A stretch of 6,075 nucleotides of DNA from contig JAUUZB010000292.1 of assembly GCA_030590185.1 (NCBI GenBank), positions 1-6,075 of the forward strand, read 5' to 3'. Below the pieces are notes generated by a model, which was not told the origin of the DNA, ran no database searches, and saw nothing but the letters and a program-made list of their open reading frames with translations. Position numbers and translations under genes: made by a program. This DNA is from Deltaproteobacteria bacterium (GTDB lineage: Bacteria > Myxococcota > XYA12-FULL-58-9 > JAUUZB01). Positions within the stretch are counted from its first letter, which is position 1. Each line of letters opens with the position of its first letter. Shown here in pieces: positions 1-5,823 of the stretch.

Positions 1-207
1 ATGCGGCGGCGGCTGGCCAAGGAGCTCGGGATCGATCCGGATGTCGCCCTCGCCAACGCGGTGCTCGAGGAGATCTCGCGTAATCCCCCAGAGACCGCGG
101 ATGGGCTCCTCAAGATTCCCGTGCTCAATGGCTGGCGAAAGCCGATCTTTGTGAAGCCGATCATGCGCGTACTCCGCGGCGAGGCCGCGGGGGATGCGGG
201 CACCTAG
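1..207 (+). CDS. C-terminal part of an HRDC-domain protein, probably ribonuclease D (5' end outside window)
   Basis: The 68 visible residues look like most of an HRDC helical domain. Basic residues (MRRRLAKELGI) are followed by a helix (ALANAVLEEISR), a conserved P-x-T-x-x-x-L-L-x-I-P turn near residues 30-41, and a final WRKPIF...IMRVLRG helix. The first HRDC helix is missing and the window begins in this frame, so the ATG at base 1 is probably an internal methionine. HRDC domains bind nucleic acid at the C-termini of RNase D (3'-5' exonuclease in tRNA maturation) and of RecQ-type helicases. An HRDC domain placed at the very C-terminus fits RNase D best, but the catalytic part is not visible, so family assignment is inferred. 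The stop is TAG at 205-207. It is separated from mraZ by 363 bases and is unlikely to belong to the dcw operon. Confidence 0.6.
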   Translation: MRRRLAKELGIDPDVALANAVLEEISRNPPETADGLLKIPVLNGWRKPIFVKPIMRVLRGEAAGDAGT

Positions 208-297
208 CTTCGGCATTCCTCGAGACCCCTAGGCTAGCCAAGACTCCCCTTAGCCTGCCCAATACCAGGCACCCGGCTGGGCCTTTACACCTTCCGT

Positions 298-316
298 AAG
301 GACTCTCCTTGTTTTC
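298..316 (+). terminator. Weak candidate intrinsic terminator of the upstream gene
   Basis: AAGGA (298-302) can pair with TCCTT (306-310) around a 3-base loop, followed by GTTTT. The shape resembles a Rho-independent terminator for the gene ending at 207, but the stem is only 5 bp and AT-rich. Two competing stems overlap it: CCTT (290-293) with AAGG (298-301), and ACTCTCC (302-308) with GGGGAGT (318-324, one G-T pair). A folding calculation would be needed to decide which forms. Confidence 0.2.
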
Positions 317-322
317 CGGGGA

Positions 323-348
323 GTTACATCCATAAGCTGATATGTAAC
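323..348. repeat. Inverted repeat GTTACAT-N12-ATGTAAC
   Basis: GTTACAT (323-329) and ATGTAAC (342-348) are perfect 7-base inverted arms around a 12-base spacer, which itself holds CATA (331-334) and TATG (341-344). It could be a protein binding site or an RNA hairpin. No T-run follows, so it is not a terminator. Function unknown. Confidence 0.4.
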
Positions 349-366
349 CTACTGGATGGGACGTAG

Positions 367-385
367 TGCCATGCGATGTATGGCA
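367..385. repeat. Inverted repeat TGCCAT-N7-ATGGCA
   Basis: TGCCAT (367-372) and ATGGCA (380-385) are perfect 6-base arms with a 7-base spacer. The arm centres lie 13 bp apart, so it could be a dimeric operator about 100 bases upstream of the mraZ promoter. No regulator can be named from sequence alone. Confidence 0.35.
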
Positions 386-432
386 ATTCCAAAGGTGCTC
401 CAATGGCCCCTGAGGTACTGCCGGGTCCCACC

Positions 433-466
433 TTTCCTCATGATTTTCCTAAGGAAACACTGGAAA
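433..466. repeat. Nested TTTCC/GGAAA inverted repeats just upstream of the -35
   Basis: TTTCCT (445-450) and AGGAAA (452-457) form a perfect 13-base palindrome centred on A451. It is flanked by a second outer pair, TTTCC (433-437) and GGAAA (462-466). The group ends a few bases before the -35 hexamer at 471, where an activator, repressor or UP-element-like site would act. The arrangement is directly visible; any regulatory role is inferred. Confidence 0.35.
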
Positions 467-470
467 AATC

Positions 471-500
471 TTGACTCAGCTGTGGGTTTCCGTCTTAAGT
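471..500 (+). promoter_or_regulatory. Probable sigma-70 promoter of the dcw cluster
   Basis: TTGACT at 471-476 matches five of six bases of the TTGACA -35 consensus. The -10 is weaker: TCTTAA (493-498, 16-bp spacer) or TTAAGT (495-500, 18-bp spacer). Transcription would then begin near 505, placing the GTGG boxes across and just after the start site, as expected for an autoregulated mraZ promoter. The match and position are seen; the use of this promoter is inferred. Confidence 0.55.
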
Positions 501-507
501 CACAAGC

Positions 508-557
508 GTGGGATTGGGTGGATCAGGGTGGATCTAAGTGGATCCAAGTTGATCAAA
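508..557 (+). promoter_or_regulatory. MraZ operator: five 10-bp direct repeats of GTGG-type boxes
   Basis: Five consecutive decamers start at 508, 518, 528, 538 and 548 with an exact 10-bp period. They read GTGGGATTGG, GTGGATCAGG, GTGGATCTAA, GTGGATCCAA and GTTGATCAAA. The three middle units share GTGGATC. The first is closest to the E. coli TGGG form and the last departs from GTGG. MraZ is known to bind tandem TGGGN-type boxes separated by 5 nt, i.e. one per helical turn, upstream of its own gene. The array ends 13 bases before the mraZ ATG, so bound MraZ would cover the transcript start region. I infer autoregulation of the operon. Confidence 0.85.
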
Positions 558-560
558 ACC

Positions 561-564
561 AAGG
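561..564 (+). promoter_or_regulatory. Ribosome binding site of mraZ
   Basis: AAGG lies 6 bases before the ATG at 571. It is a modest Shine-Dalgarno match directly after the last MraZ box, so operator and translation start signal are almost contiguous. Confidence 0.5.
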
Positions 565-570
565 CTGGGA

Positions 571-1059
571 ATGTTCCGAGGCTTGCACGAGCACACGATT
601 GACGCCAAGGGGCGCACCAGTCTGCCCGTCCGCTTCCGTGAAGCGCTTAATAAATCCGTAATCGAATCCCCCGCCCTGGCCGACCCCGAGTCCGATACGC
701 CCCCCACCGATACCCTGATCATCACCACGGGCATCGACCGTTGTCTGGTCGCCTATCCCGTTCCTGAATGGCGCGCCTTTGAGGCCAAGCTCGCCGCCCT
801 GTCCCAATTCGATCCCCACGTCGTGCAGCTCAAGCGCATCTACGTGGCTGGTGCCACCGAATGCTCGATCGACAAGCACGGCCGGTTGCTGATCCCACCG
901 CTGTTGCGCGAGTACGCCGAGCTCCAAAAGGAGCTGGTGTGGGCCGGCATGGTCACCACCATCGAGGTTTGGGGAAAGCAGCTGTGGACGGATCAGGTCG
1001 CGGCCTCGCGTTCCGATCCACGAGCCATCGCCCGGGCCCTGACGGAGCTCGGGTTGTGA
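571..1059 (+). CDS. mraZ: Transcriptional regulator MraZ
   Basis: MraZ is a ring-forming DNA-binding protein of the AbrB/SpoVT swapped-hairpin fold that controls the dcw operon. The 162-residue product starts MFRGLHEHTIDAKGR, the canonical MraZ N-terminus, which fixes the ATG at 571. Both family D-x-x-x-R motifs are present: DAKGR at residues 11-15 (first repeat) and DKHGR at 101-105 (second repeat, followed by LLIPP). The linker CLVAYPVPEW at 58-67 is also typical. Compared with the E. coli protein (152 residues), there is an extra acidic and proline-rich loop at about residues 32-47 (ESPALADPESDTPPTD) between the first motif and the next strand. Five matching operator boxes lie upstream, so autoregulation is expected. 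The stop codon probably overlaps the rsmH start. Confidence 0.97.
   Translation: MFRGLHEHTIDAKGRTSLPVRFREALNKSVIESPALADPESDTPPTDTLIITTGIDRCLVAYPVPEWRAFEAKLAALSQFDPHVVQLKRIYVAGATECSIDKHGRLLIPPLLREYAELQKELVWAGMVTTIEVWGKQLWTDQVAASRSDPRAIARALTELGL
1044..1047 (+). promoter_or_regulatory. Ribosome binding site supporting a GTG start for rsmH
   Basis: GGAG at 1044-1047, inside the mraZ 3' end, is 8 bases before GTG 1056. The alternative ATG codons at 1077 and 1083 have no comparable purine-rich site before them, so this site favours the upstream start. Confidence 0.5.
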
Positions 1060-2018
1060 GCGGGCTGGCAACGGCGATGGTCATGCCCTTCGTTCACGCG
1101 CCGGTTCTCCGCGATGAGGTGGTGGAGCTGCTCGGGCGCGCTCCGCGGCCGGGATGGCTGGTCGACGCGACGGTCGGTGGGGGAGGGCACGCCAGCGCCC
1201 TGCTCGAGGCGCACGCTGATCTGCGGCTGATCGGAGTTGACCGTGATCCGGAGGCGGTGGCCGCGAGCCGCGCGCGGCTGGCCGGTTTTGGCGATCGCGT
1301 CCGGGTGCTGCACGGCAACTTTTCGCAGCTGCCGGCACTCCTGGCCGAGCAGGGGGTGGCGCCGGTCAGCGGCATCATCGCCGATCTCGGTGTGTCGTCG
1401 TTTCAGCTCGACAGCGCCGGCCGTGGCTTTTCCTTCCGCGCCCGCGGGCCGCTCGACATGCGCATGGATCCGAGCCGCGGTCCCACCGCCCGGGAGCTGC
1501 TGAGCGAGCTCAGTGAGCGGGAGCTCGCGGTCGCCATCAAGCAACTCGGCGAGGAGCGCTATGCCAAGCGCGTGGCCCGCGCCATCAAGGCGGCCGACCC
1601 GGTCGATACCGAGGCGCTCGCCAACGTCATCCGCCTCGCCCAGCCGCGCAGTCAGCAACGCATCCACCCGGCGACGCGAACCTTCCAAGCCATCCGCATG
1701 TTGCTCAACGATGAGCTCGGTGAGCTGCGGGCACTGCTCGCGGCGTTGCCTGATCTACTCGTCGAGGGCGGGGTGGCCGCGATCATCTCGTTTCATTCGC
1801 TCGAGGACCGGGCGGTCAAGCGAGCCCTGCGCGCCGCGGCCAATCCCTGCGTGTGTCCGCAGGGCCTGCCAGTTTGCGTCTGTGGCAAACAGCCTACCTT
1901 CGCCCTCTTGACCCGCCGGCCGCTCCGGCCCAGCGATCCGGAGATCGCCCAGAATCCGCGGGCCCGCAGCGCCAAAATGCGCGCCGCCGAACGCCTGCCG
2001 AGGAGGGTAGAGGTTTGA
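1056..2018 (+). CDS. rsmH: 16S rRNA (cytosine(1402)-N(4))-methyltransferase RsmH
   Basis: RsmH (MraW) uses S-adenosylmethionine to methylate N4 of C1402 in the 16S rRNA decoding centre, acting in the cytoplasm. Numbering from GTG 1056 (320 residues), the family motifs are all present. The SAM loop DATVGGGGHA is at 37-46 and VDRDPEAV at 61-68. IIADLGVSSFQLD is at 107-119 and GPLDMRMD at 131-138. HPATRTFQAIRMLLNDEL is at 204-221 and ISFHSLEDR at 244-252. The C-terminal tail NPRARSAKMRAAE starts near 300. A CVC...CVC pair (C265, C267, C274, C276) occurs in many family members and could bind a metal. The start is uncertain: GTG 1056 overlaps the mraZ stop as GTGA and has an SD site, while ATG 1077 or ATG 1083 (311 residues, MPFVHAPVL) begins closer to the conserved domain. 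Confidence 0.96.
   Translation: MSGLATAMVMPFVHAPVLRDEVVELLGRAPRPGWLVDATVGGGGHASALLEAHADLRLIGVDRDPEAVAASRARLAGFGDRVRVLHGNFSQLPALLAEQGVAPVSGIIADLGVSSFQLDSAGRGFSFRARGPLDMRMDPSRGPTARELLSELSERELAVAIKQLGEERYAKRVARAIKAADPVDTEALANVIRLAQPRSQQRIHPATRTFQAIRMLLNDELGELRALLAALPDLLVEGGVAAIISFHSLEDRAVKRALRAAANPCVCPQGLPVCVCGKQPTFALLTRRPLRPSDPEIAQNPRARSAKMRAAERLPRRVEV
2001..2006 (+). promoter_or_regulatory. Strong ribosome binding site of ftsL
   Basis: AGGAGG at 2001-2006 is a perfect Shine-Dalgarno core inside the rsmH 3' end, 8 bases before TTG 2015. It is the strongest site in the window and decides the unusual TTG start of ftsL. Confidence 0.75.
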
Positions 2019-2350
2019 CCGGCGCGCGAAAGCCGAAGGGCACCGCACCCCGTCGGGTGGGCTGGCTCGCCAAGCTGCTCCTCGCGGTGGCGATCGTGTT
2101 GCCCGTCGCGGCTGGGTTGTTTCGGGTGTGGGTGAACCAGGACGCGGTGCAGATCGGCTATCGCCTCTCCACGGAGATGAAGCGTCGGCATCGCCTGCAG
2201 GGGCAGGCCCAGGAGCTCGAGGTCGAGCTCACCGCCGAGCGGTCTCCGGAGCGCCTCAAGCGCTTGGCCGCCAAGCACGGCCTCGCGCCGCCGCCGCCGG
2301 AGCGCATCTTCGGCGTCAACCATCGTCGGGGGGGCAGCCGTGGACCGTGA
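2015..2350 (+). CDS. ftsL: Cell division protein FtsL
   Basis: FtsL is a small bitopic membrane protein that, with FtsB and FtsQ, forms a scaffold that activates FtsW/FtsI at the septum. The 111-residue product has the family architecture: a basic cytoplasmic N-terminus (KPK...PRR), one membrane span at about 17-38 (LAKLLLAVAIVLPVAAGLF), then a periplasmic coiled-coil-like helix at about 41-77 (YRLSTEMKRRHRLQGQ...LEVELTAE). It ends with the RLAAKHGLAPPPPERIF motif seen in FtsL-type proteins. Sequence conservation in this family is low, so the call rests on architecture plus position between rsmH and ftsI. The start is TTG 2015, chosen for the perfect AGGAGG 8 bases upstream. It overlaps the rsmH stop (TTGA) and the gene's 3' end overlaps ftsI by 11 bases. 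Confidence 0.88.
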   Translation: MTGARKPKGTAPRRVGWLAKLLLAVAIVLPVAAGLFRVWVNQDAVQIGYRLSTEMKRRHRLQGQAQELEVELTAERSPERLKRLAAKHGLAPPPPERIFGVNHRRGGSRGP

Positions 2351-4325
2351 CCAACGGCTCTTTCGCCGCCGTACGCGGGTGTTCGTGGCGGCGTTACTCC
2401 TCGGCCTCGCCGGGGTCGGCGCTCGGGCGGTGCAGCTCCAGGTCTACCGCCACGAGGAGCTCGCCAAGCTCGCAACTCAGCAGTACCTCAACGACATCAG
2501 GATCCCGGCCCGGCGCGGACAGATCCTCGACCGCAACGGCAAGGCCCTCGCCATCTCGGTCGAGGTGCCATCGGTTTTCGCCAACCCGATGGAGATTGAC
2601 GATCCCCGCACCGCCGCCCGGGCGTTGAGCGACGTCCTCGGCGTCAAGCTCGAGACCGTCTACCGGCGCCTGGCGAGCGAGCGCCTGTTCGTCTGGCTAC
2701 GCCGCCAGGTCACCCCGGATGTGGCCGAACGGGTGCTGGCTCTGAAGATCCCCGGCGTCGCGATTACCAAGGAGTCGCGGCGCTTCTATCCCAACAAGGG
2801 CGTGGCCGCCCACGTCATCGGTTTCACCGGCATCGACGTCTCCGGCCTCGAAGGGGTCGAGCGCTCGATGGAAGAGGTCCTGGCGGGCGAGCCGCAGGTG
2901 GTACAGACCCTGACCGACGCCCGGGGCCACGCGGTCCTCTCCGGTGAGCTCGACCCCGAGCATCGTTCCACCGGGGCCGATGTGTACCTGGCGCTCGATC
3001 TCCAGATCCAGCACGCCGCCGAGGTGGCCCTGCGGCGTGGGGTTGAGGAAAGCGGTGCCCGGGCCGGCGTGGTGGTGGTCCTCGACGTGCCGACCGCCGG
3101 GGTTCTCGCCGCCGCGGTGGAACCCCACTTCAATCTGAACCGGGCCGGCAAGGCTCGGCCGGCGGCTCGCCGCAACCGCGTTTTCACCGACATGTTCGAG
3201 CCCGGTTCCACCCTCAAGCCGCTGGTCATCGCCGCGGCCCTCGATGCGGGGGTCATCAAAACCGACGCCAAGATTTTTTGCGAGAACGGTGCCTACACCG
3301 TCAACCATCACACCATCCGCGATGGCCGACCCTACGGCTGGCTGGGGCTGACCGAGGTGGTGGCGCGTTCTTCGAACATCGGCGCGGCCAAGTGCGGCGA
3401 GGCGCTCGGCAAACCGTTGCTGCACCAGTATCTCCGGGACTTTGGTTTTGGTCGCAAGCCCCGGGTGCGTTTCCCCGGCGCCACCGCCGGCATGTTGCGG
3501 GCGCCCAACACCTGGTCCGACCTCGGCCTCGCGACGATTTCCTTTGGCCAAGGGATCGCCGTCTCCGCCTTGCAGCTCGCCGCCGGCTACCGGACCCTGG
3601 CGGCAGGCGGCATCTACCGGGAGCCGACCTTGATCCGTCAGGTGGAGCACAGCACCACGCAGCCGGGGCTGGTGCTGGAGCACCAACGACGCCGGGTGGT
3701 GAGCCACGAGGCGGCCCTGGCGGTGACCGGCATGATGGAGGCGGCGGTTGGAACGAACGGCACCGCCTGGCGCGGCGCCGTGAACGGTTATCGAGTCGCC
3801 GGCAAAACCGGCACCGCCCAGAAGATCGACGAGGTCGCAGGCGGTTACAGCGCCGACGCCTTTATGGCGGTGTTTGGGGGCTTCTTGCCGGCCGAGGACC
3901 CGCGGGTGGTGATCGTGGTGGTGGTGGACGAGCCGCAGGGGGAGCATCACTCCGGCGGTGTGGTGGCGGCGCCGGTGTTTGCCGAGATCGCCCAGGTCGC
4001 CATGCGCCAGCTGGGGGTCATTCCCAAGACCACGGTAGTCAACGCGGCGTTGATGCGGGCCCGGGCGACGGCAGAGCGGCGCGAGCAGCGCGACGCCGAA
4101 CAGGGGATCGTGGACGAGCCCGTGCCCCTCGAGCCCAAGTTGTCGGCCCCCGGCACCATCCCGTCCTTCCTCGGTCTGACCGCGCGTCAGGCGATGGAGC
4201 GCTACGCGGAGCTGGGTCAGGGACTCGACATCGAGTTGCGCGGCAGCGGCCGGGTGGTCCGCCAGCAACCAGCACCGGGATCCGCAGGCGAGGGCATCCG
4301 CCGGATGCAGCTGACGTTGAACTAG
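2340..4325 (+). CDS. ftsI: Septal peptidoglycan transpeptidase FtsI (PBP3, class B PBP) with C-terminal PASTA domain
   Basis: FtsI cross-links septal peptidoglycan (D-Ala-D-Ala transpeptidation) in the periplasm with its glycosyltransferase partner FtsW, and is a beta-lactam target. The 661-residue product has a basic cytoplasmic tail and a single N-terminal membrane anchor at about 13-33. The PBP dimerisation domain begins at RIPARRGQILDRNGKALA (54-71) and contains FYPNKGVAAHVIGFTG (149-164). The transpeptidase motifs are intact: STLK (290-293, catalytic Ser290), SSN (344-346) and KTGT (489-492). After a basic/acidic linker (about 563-604), residues 605-661 (TIPSFLGLTARQAMERYAELG...VRQQPAPGS) form one PASTA domain. 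This makes it longer than E. coli FtsI (588). The start is GTG 2340, with a G-run at 2328-2334 about 5 bases before it, and overlaps ftsL by 11 bases. PASTA-bearing SpoVD-like enzymes are related, but the cluster position supports FtsI. Confidence 0.96.
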   Translation: MDRDQRLFRRRTRVFVAALLLGLAGVGARAVQLQVYRHEELAKLATQQYLNDIRIPARRGQILDRNGKALAISVEVPSVFANPMEIDDPRTAARALSDVLGVKLETVYRRLASERLFVWLRRQVTPDVAERVLALKIPGVAITKESRRFYPNKGVAAHVIGFTGIDVSGLEGVERSMEEVLAGEPQVVQTLTDARGHAVLSGELDPEHRSTGADVYLALDLQIQHAAEVALRRGVEESGARAGVVVVLDVPTAGVLAAAVEPHFNLNRAGKARPAARRNRVFTDMFEPGSTLKPLVIAAALDAGVIKTDAKIFCENGAYTVNHHTIRDGRPYGWLGLTEVVARSSNIGAAKCGEALGKPLLHQYLRDFGFGRKPRVRFPGATAGMLRAPNTWSDLGLATISFGQGIAVSALQLAAGYRTLAAGGIYREPTLIRQVEHSTTQPGLVLEHQRRRVVSHEAALAVTGMMEAAVGTNGTAWRGAVNGYRVAGKTGTAQKIDEVAGGYSADAFMAVFGGFLPAEDPRVVIVVVVDEPQGEHHSGGVVAAPVFAEIAQVAMRQLGVIPKTTVVNAALMRARATAERREQRDAEQGIVDEPVPLEPKLSAPGTIPSFLGLTARQAMERYAELGQGLDIELRGSGRVVRQQPAPGSAGEGIRRMQLTLN

Positions 4326-4329
4326 TGAC

Positions 4330-4335
4330 GAGGAA
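4330..4335 (+). promoter_or_regulatory. Ribosome binding site of murE
   Basis: GAGGAA at 4330-4335 lies in the 13-base gap between ftsI and murE, just before GTG 4339. A second in-frame GTG at 4345 is also within reach, so the start could be two codons later. Confidence 0.55.
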
Positions 4336-4338
4336 TTC

Positions 4339-5823
4339 GTGAAGGTGAACGCCCTATTCGCAGAGCAAACGGTTCAGGTCCACGGCGCCGACGTCGATGT
4401 CGGGCACCTGACCTGTGACTCGCGGCGGGTGGAGGCCGGCGGTTTGTTCGCGGCGCTGCCCGGGGCGCGCGTCGATGGTCACAATTTTGTAGAACGTGCA
4501 CTCACCGCAGGCGCTGCGGCGATCCTGTGCGAGCGGCCGGTACCGACCGGCGACGCCACCCGAATCATGGCAGAGGATGCGCGCCTGGCGCTCGCCCAGG
4601 CGGCGCGGGTGTTCTACGGCGATCCCGCCTCACGGCTGATCATGATCGGCGCCACCGGCACCAACGGCAAGACCACCGTGGTGCATCTGCTCGAGGGCGT
4701 CCTGCGCGCCGCCGGCCATCGCGTCGGTGTGGTCGGCACCCTCGGCAGTATCTTCGAGGACGCCGATGGCGTGCGCCGGACGGCCGGGCCTAGCCTGACC
4801 ACGCCCGAGTCGGTGGATCTGGTGGCCCTGCTAGCCGAGATGCACACCGCCGGGGTCGGGGCGGTGGCGATGGAGGTCAGCTCCCACGCCTTGGACCAGC
4901 ACCGGGTCGGCGGGGTCAGCTTCGACGTCGGCCTGTTCATCAATCTCTCCCACGAGCATCTCGACTACCACGGCACGCTCGAGGCTTACTTCGCGGCCAA
5001 GCGCCGCCTGCTCAGTGAGCGCCTCAAGGTCGGGGGTCGCGCGGTGATCAATCTGGACGACCCACGACTCGCCAGCTTGGCTGAAGAGATCCCGGAGGCG
5101 ATCGGCTTCTCCAGCGATCCGGCGCGGGCAGCCGCGGCGGTGCGCCCCACGGCCGTAGCCACCTCCCGCGACGGCATCACCCTCGAGCTCCGGCTCGGCG
5201 AACGGGACAGCGTGGCCTTGCGTTCACCGTTGCTCGGCAGTTTCAACGTCGAGAATCTGATCGCCGCGACGGCCGTTGGGTTCGCCCTCGGCATCGACGC
5301 CGCCGACATCGAGACCGGCATAGCGTCGGTCGCTGCGGTGCCGGGTCGGCTCGAGCGGGTGGGGCGGTCACCGTTGGTGTTGGTCGACTACTCACACACC
5401 CCGGACGCGCTCCACAAAGCCCTCGACGCGGTGCGGAGTCTGATCTCCGGTCGTCTGATCTGCGTGGTCGGTTGCGGCGGCGAGCGGGACGTGGAGAAGC
5501 GCGGCTTGATGGGCCGGGTCGCCGGGCGTCTCGCTGACCGGGTGGTGGTGACCAACGACAACCCGCGCGGCGAGGATCCGGCCGCCATCGCCGCGGCTAT
5601 CACCGCCGGCCTAGACGAGGCGCCGCCGGTCGAGGGTTACGAGGTCGTACTCGACCGCGCCGCTGCCATCGCTCTGGCGATCACGAATGCCACCCCCGAG
5701 GACGCGGTGCTGATCGCCGGCAAGGGTCACGAGACCTATCAGATCATCGGCGCCGACCGATCCCACTTCGACGACCGCGAGCAGGCGCGCGCGGCCCTAG
5801 CCCAGCGAGGCGAACGAGCATGA
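4339..5823 (+). CDS. murE: UDP-N-acetylmuramoyl-L-alanyl-D-glutamate--2,6-diaminopimelate ligase MurE
   Basis: MurE is the cytoplasmic ATP-dependent ligase that adds the third residue of the peptidoglycan stem peptide to UDP-MurNAc-L-Ala-D-Glu. The 494-residue product matches the E. coli length (495). The N-terminal UDP-binding domain includes LTCDSRRVEAGGLFAALPG (24-42). The ATPase P-loop GTNGKTT is at 107-113, TTPES at 154-158 and MEVSSHALDQHR at 178-189. LSHEHLDYHGT is at 203-213 and is followed by the lysine expected to be carbamoylated, K221 in AAKRRLL. YSHTPDAL is at 351-358 in the C-terminal domain. DNPR at 407-410 is the known signature for meso-diaminopimelate rather than L-lysine, and GKGHE at 461-465 completes that site. 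The GTG 4339 start follows GAGGAA, and GTG 4345 is an alternative. The stop overlaps the next ORF as ATGA. Confidence 0.97.
   Translation: MKVNALFAEQTVQVHGADVDVGHLTCDSRRVEAGGLFAALPGARVDGHNFVERALTAGAAAILCERPVPTGDATRIMAEDARLALAQAARVFYGDPASRLIMIGATGTNGKTTVVHLLEGVLRAAGHRVGVVGTLGSIFEDADGVRRTAGPSLTTPESVDLVALLAEMHTAGVGAVAMEVSSHALDQHRVGGVSFDVGLFINLSHEHLDYHGTLEAYFAAKRRLLSERLKVGGRAVINLDDPRLASLAEEIPEAIGFSSDPARAAAAVRPTAVATSRDGITLELRLGERDSVALRSPLLGSFNVENLIAATAVGFALGIDAADIETGIASVAAVPGRLERVGRSPLVLVDYSHTPDALHKALDAVRSLISGRLICVVGCGGERDVEKRGLMGRVAGRLADRVVVTNDNPRGEDPAAIAAAITAGLDEAPPVEGYEVVLDRAAAIALAITNATPEDAVLIAGKGHETYQIIGADRSHFDDREQARAALAQRGERA

Larger units (their letters stand above)
208..470. other. Intergenic region upstream of the mraZ promoter, no gene seen
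   Basis: No credible coding region or recognisable RNA gene was found here. I looked for tRNA T-arm, SRP RNA, tmRNA and RNase P signatures and saw none. The stretch looks less GC-rich than the flanking genes and carries many short inverted repeats. Examples are AGGCTA (231-236) with TAGCCT (251-256), GCCCA (257-261) with TGGGC (278-282), and the elements listed separately. It must contain the end of the upstream transcript and any control sites upstream of the mraZ promoter. Short reading frames crossing it on both strands lack family resemblance and GC-rich third positions. Confidence 0.6.

Noticed and set aside
356..661. 101-codon + frame running from the intergenic region into mraZ
   Set aside because: It crosses the promoter, the MraZ boxes and the mraZ start, has no recognisable domain, and lacks the local codon bias.
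861..1055. Upstream extension of the rsmH frame back to an ATG at 861
   Set aside because: It lies wholly inside mraZ, adds residues unlike RsmH, and would nearly duplicate coding of the mraZ 3' half. RsmH homology begins after 1083.
993..1688. 231-codon - strand frame opposite rsmH
   Set aside because: Antisense shadow in GC-rich coding DNA; the + strand carries the complete RsmH motif set.
3905..3930. GTGGTGGTGG-type run in ftsI
   Set aside because: It encodes a Val-rich beta strand (IVVVVD) of the transpeptidase domain, so it is codon use rather than a functional repeat.
2697..4268. 523-codon reading frame on the - strand opposite ftsI
   Set aside because: It is the antisense shadow of a strongly GC-biased gene. 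Its His- and Gly-rich translation mirrors Val- and Ala-coding stretches and has no family resemblance, while the + strand frame has all the FtsI motifs.
3278..4342. 354-codon alternative + frame inside ftsI
   Set aside because: Low-complexity Arg/Gly/Ala translation typical of an out-of-frame GC-rich gene, fully covered by ftsI.
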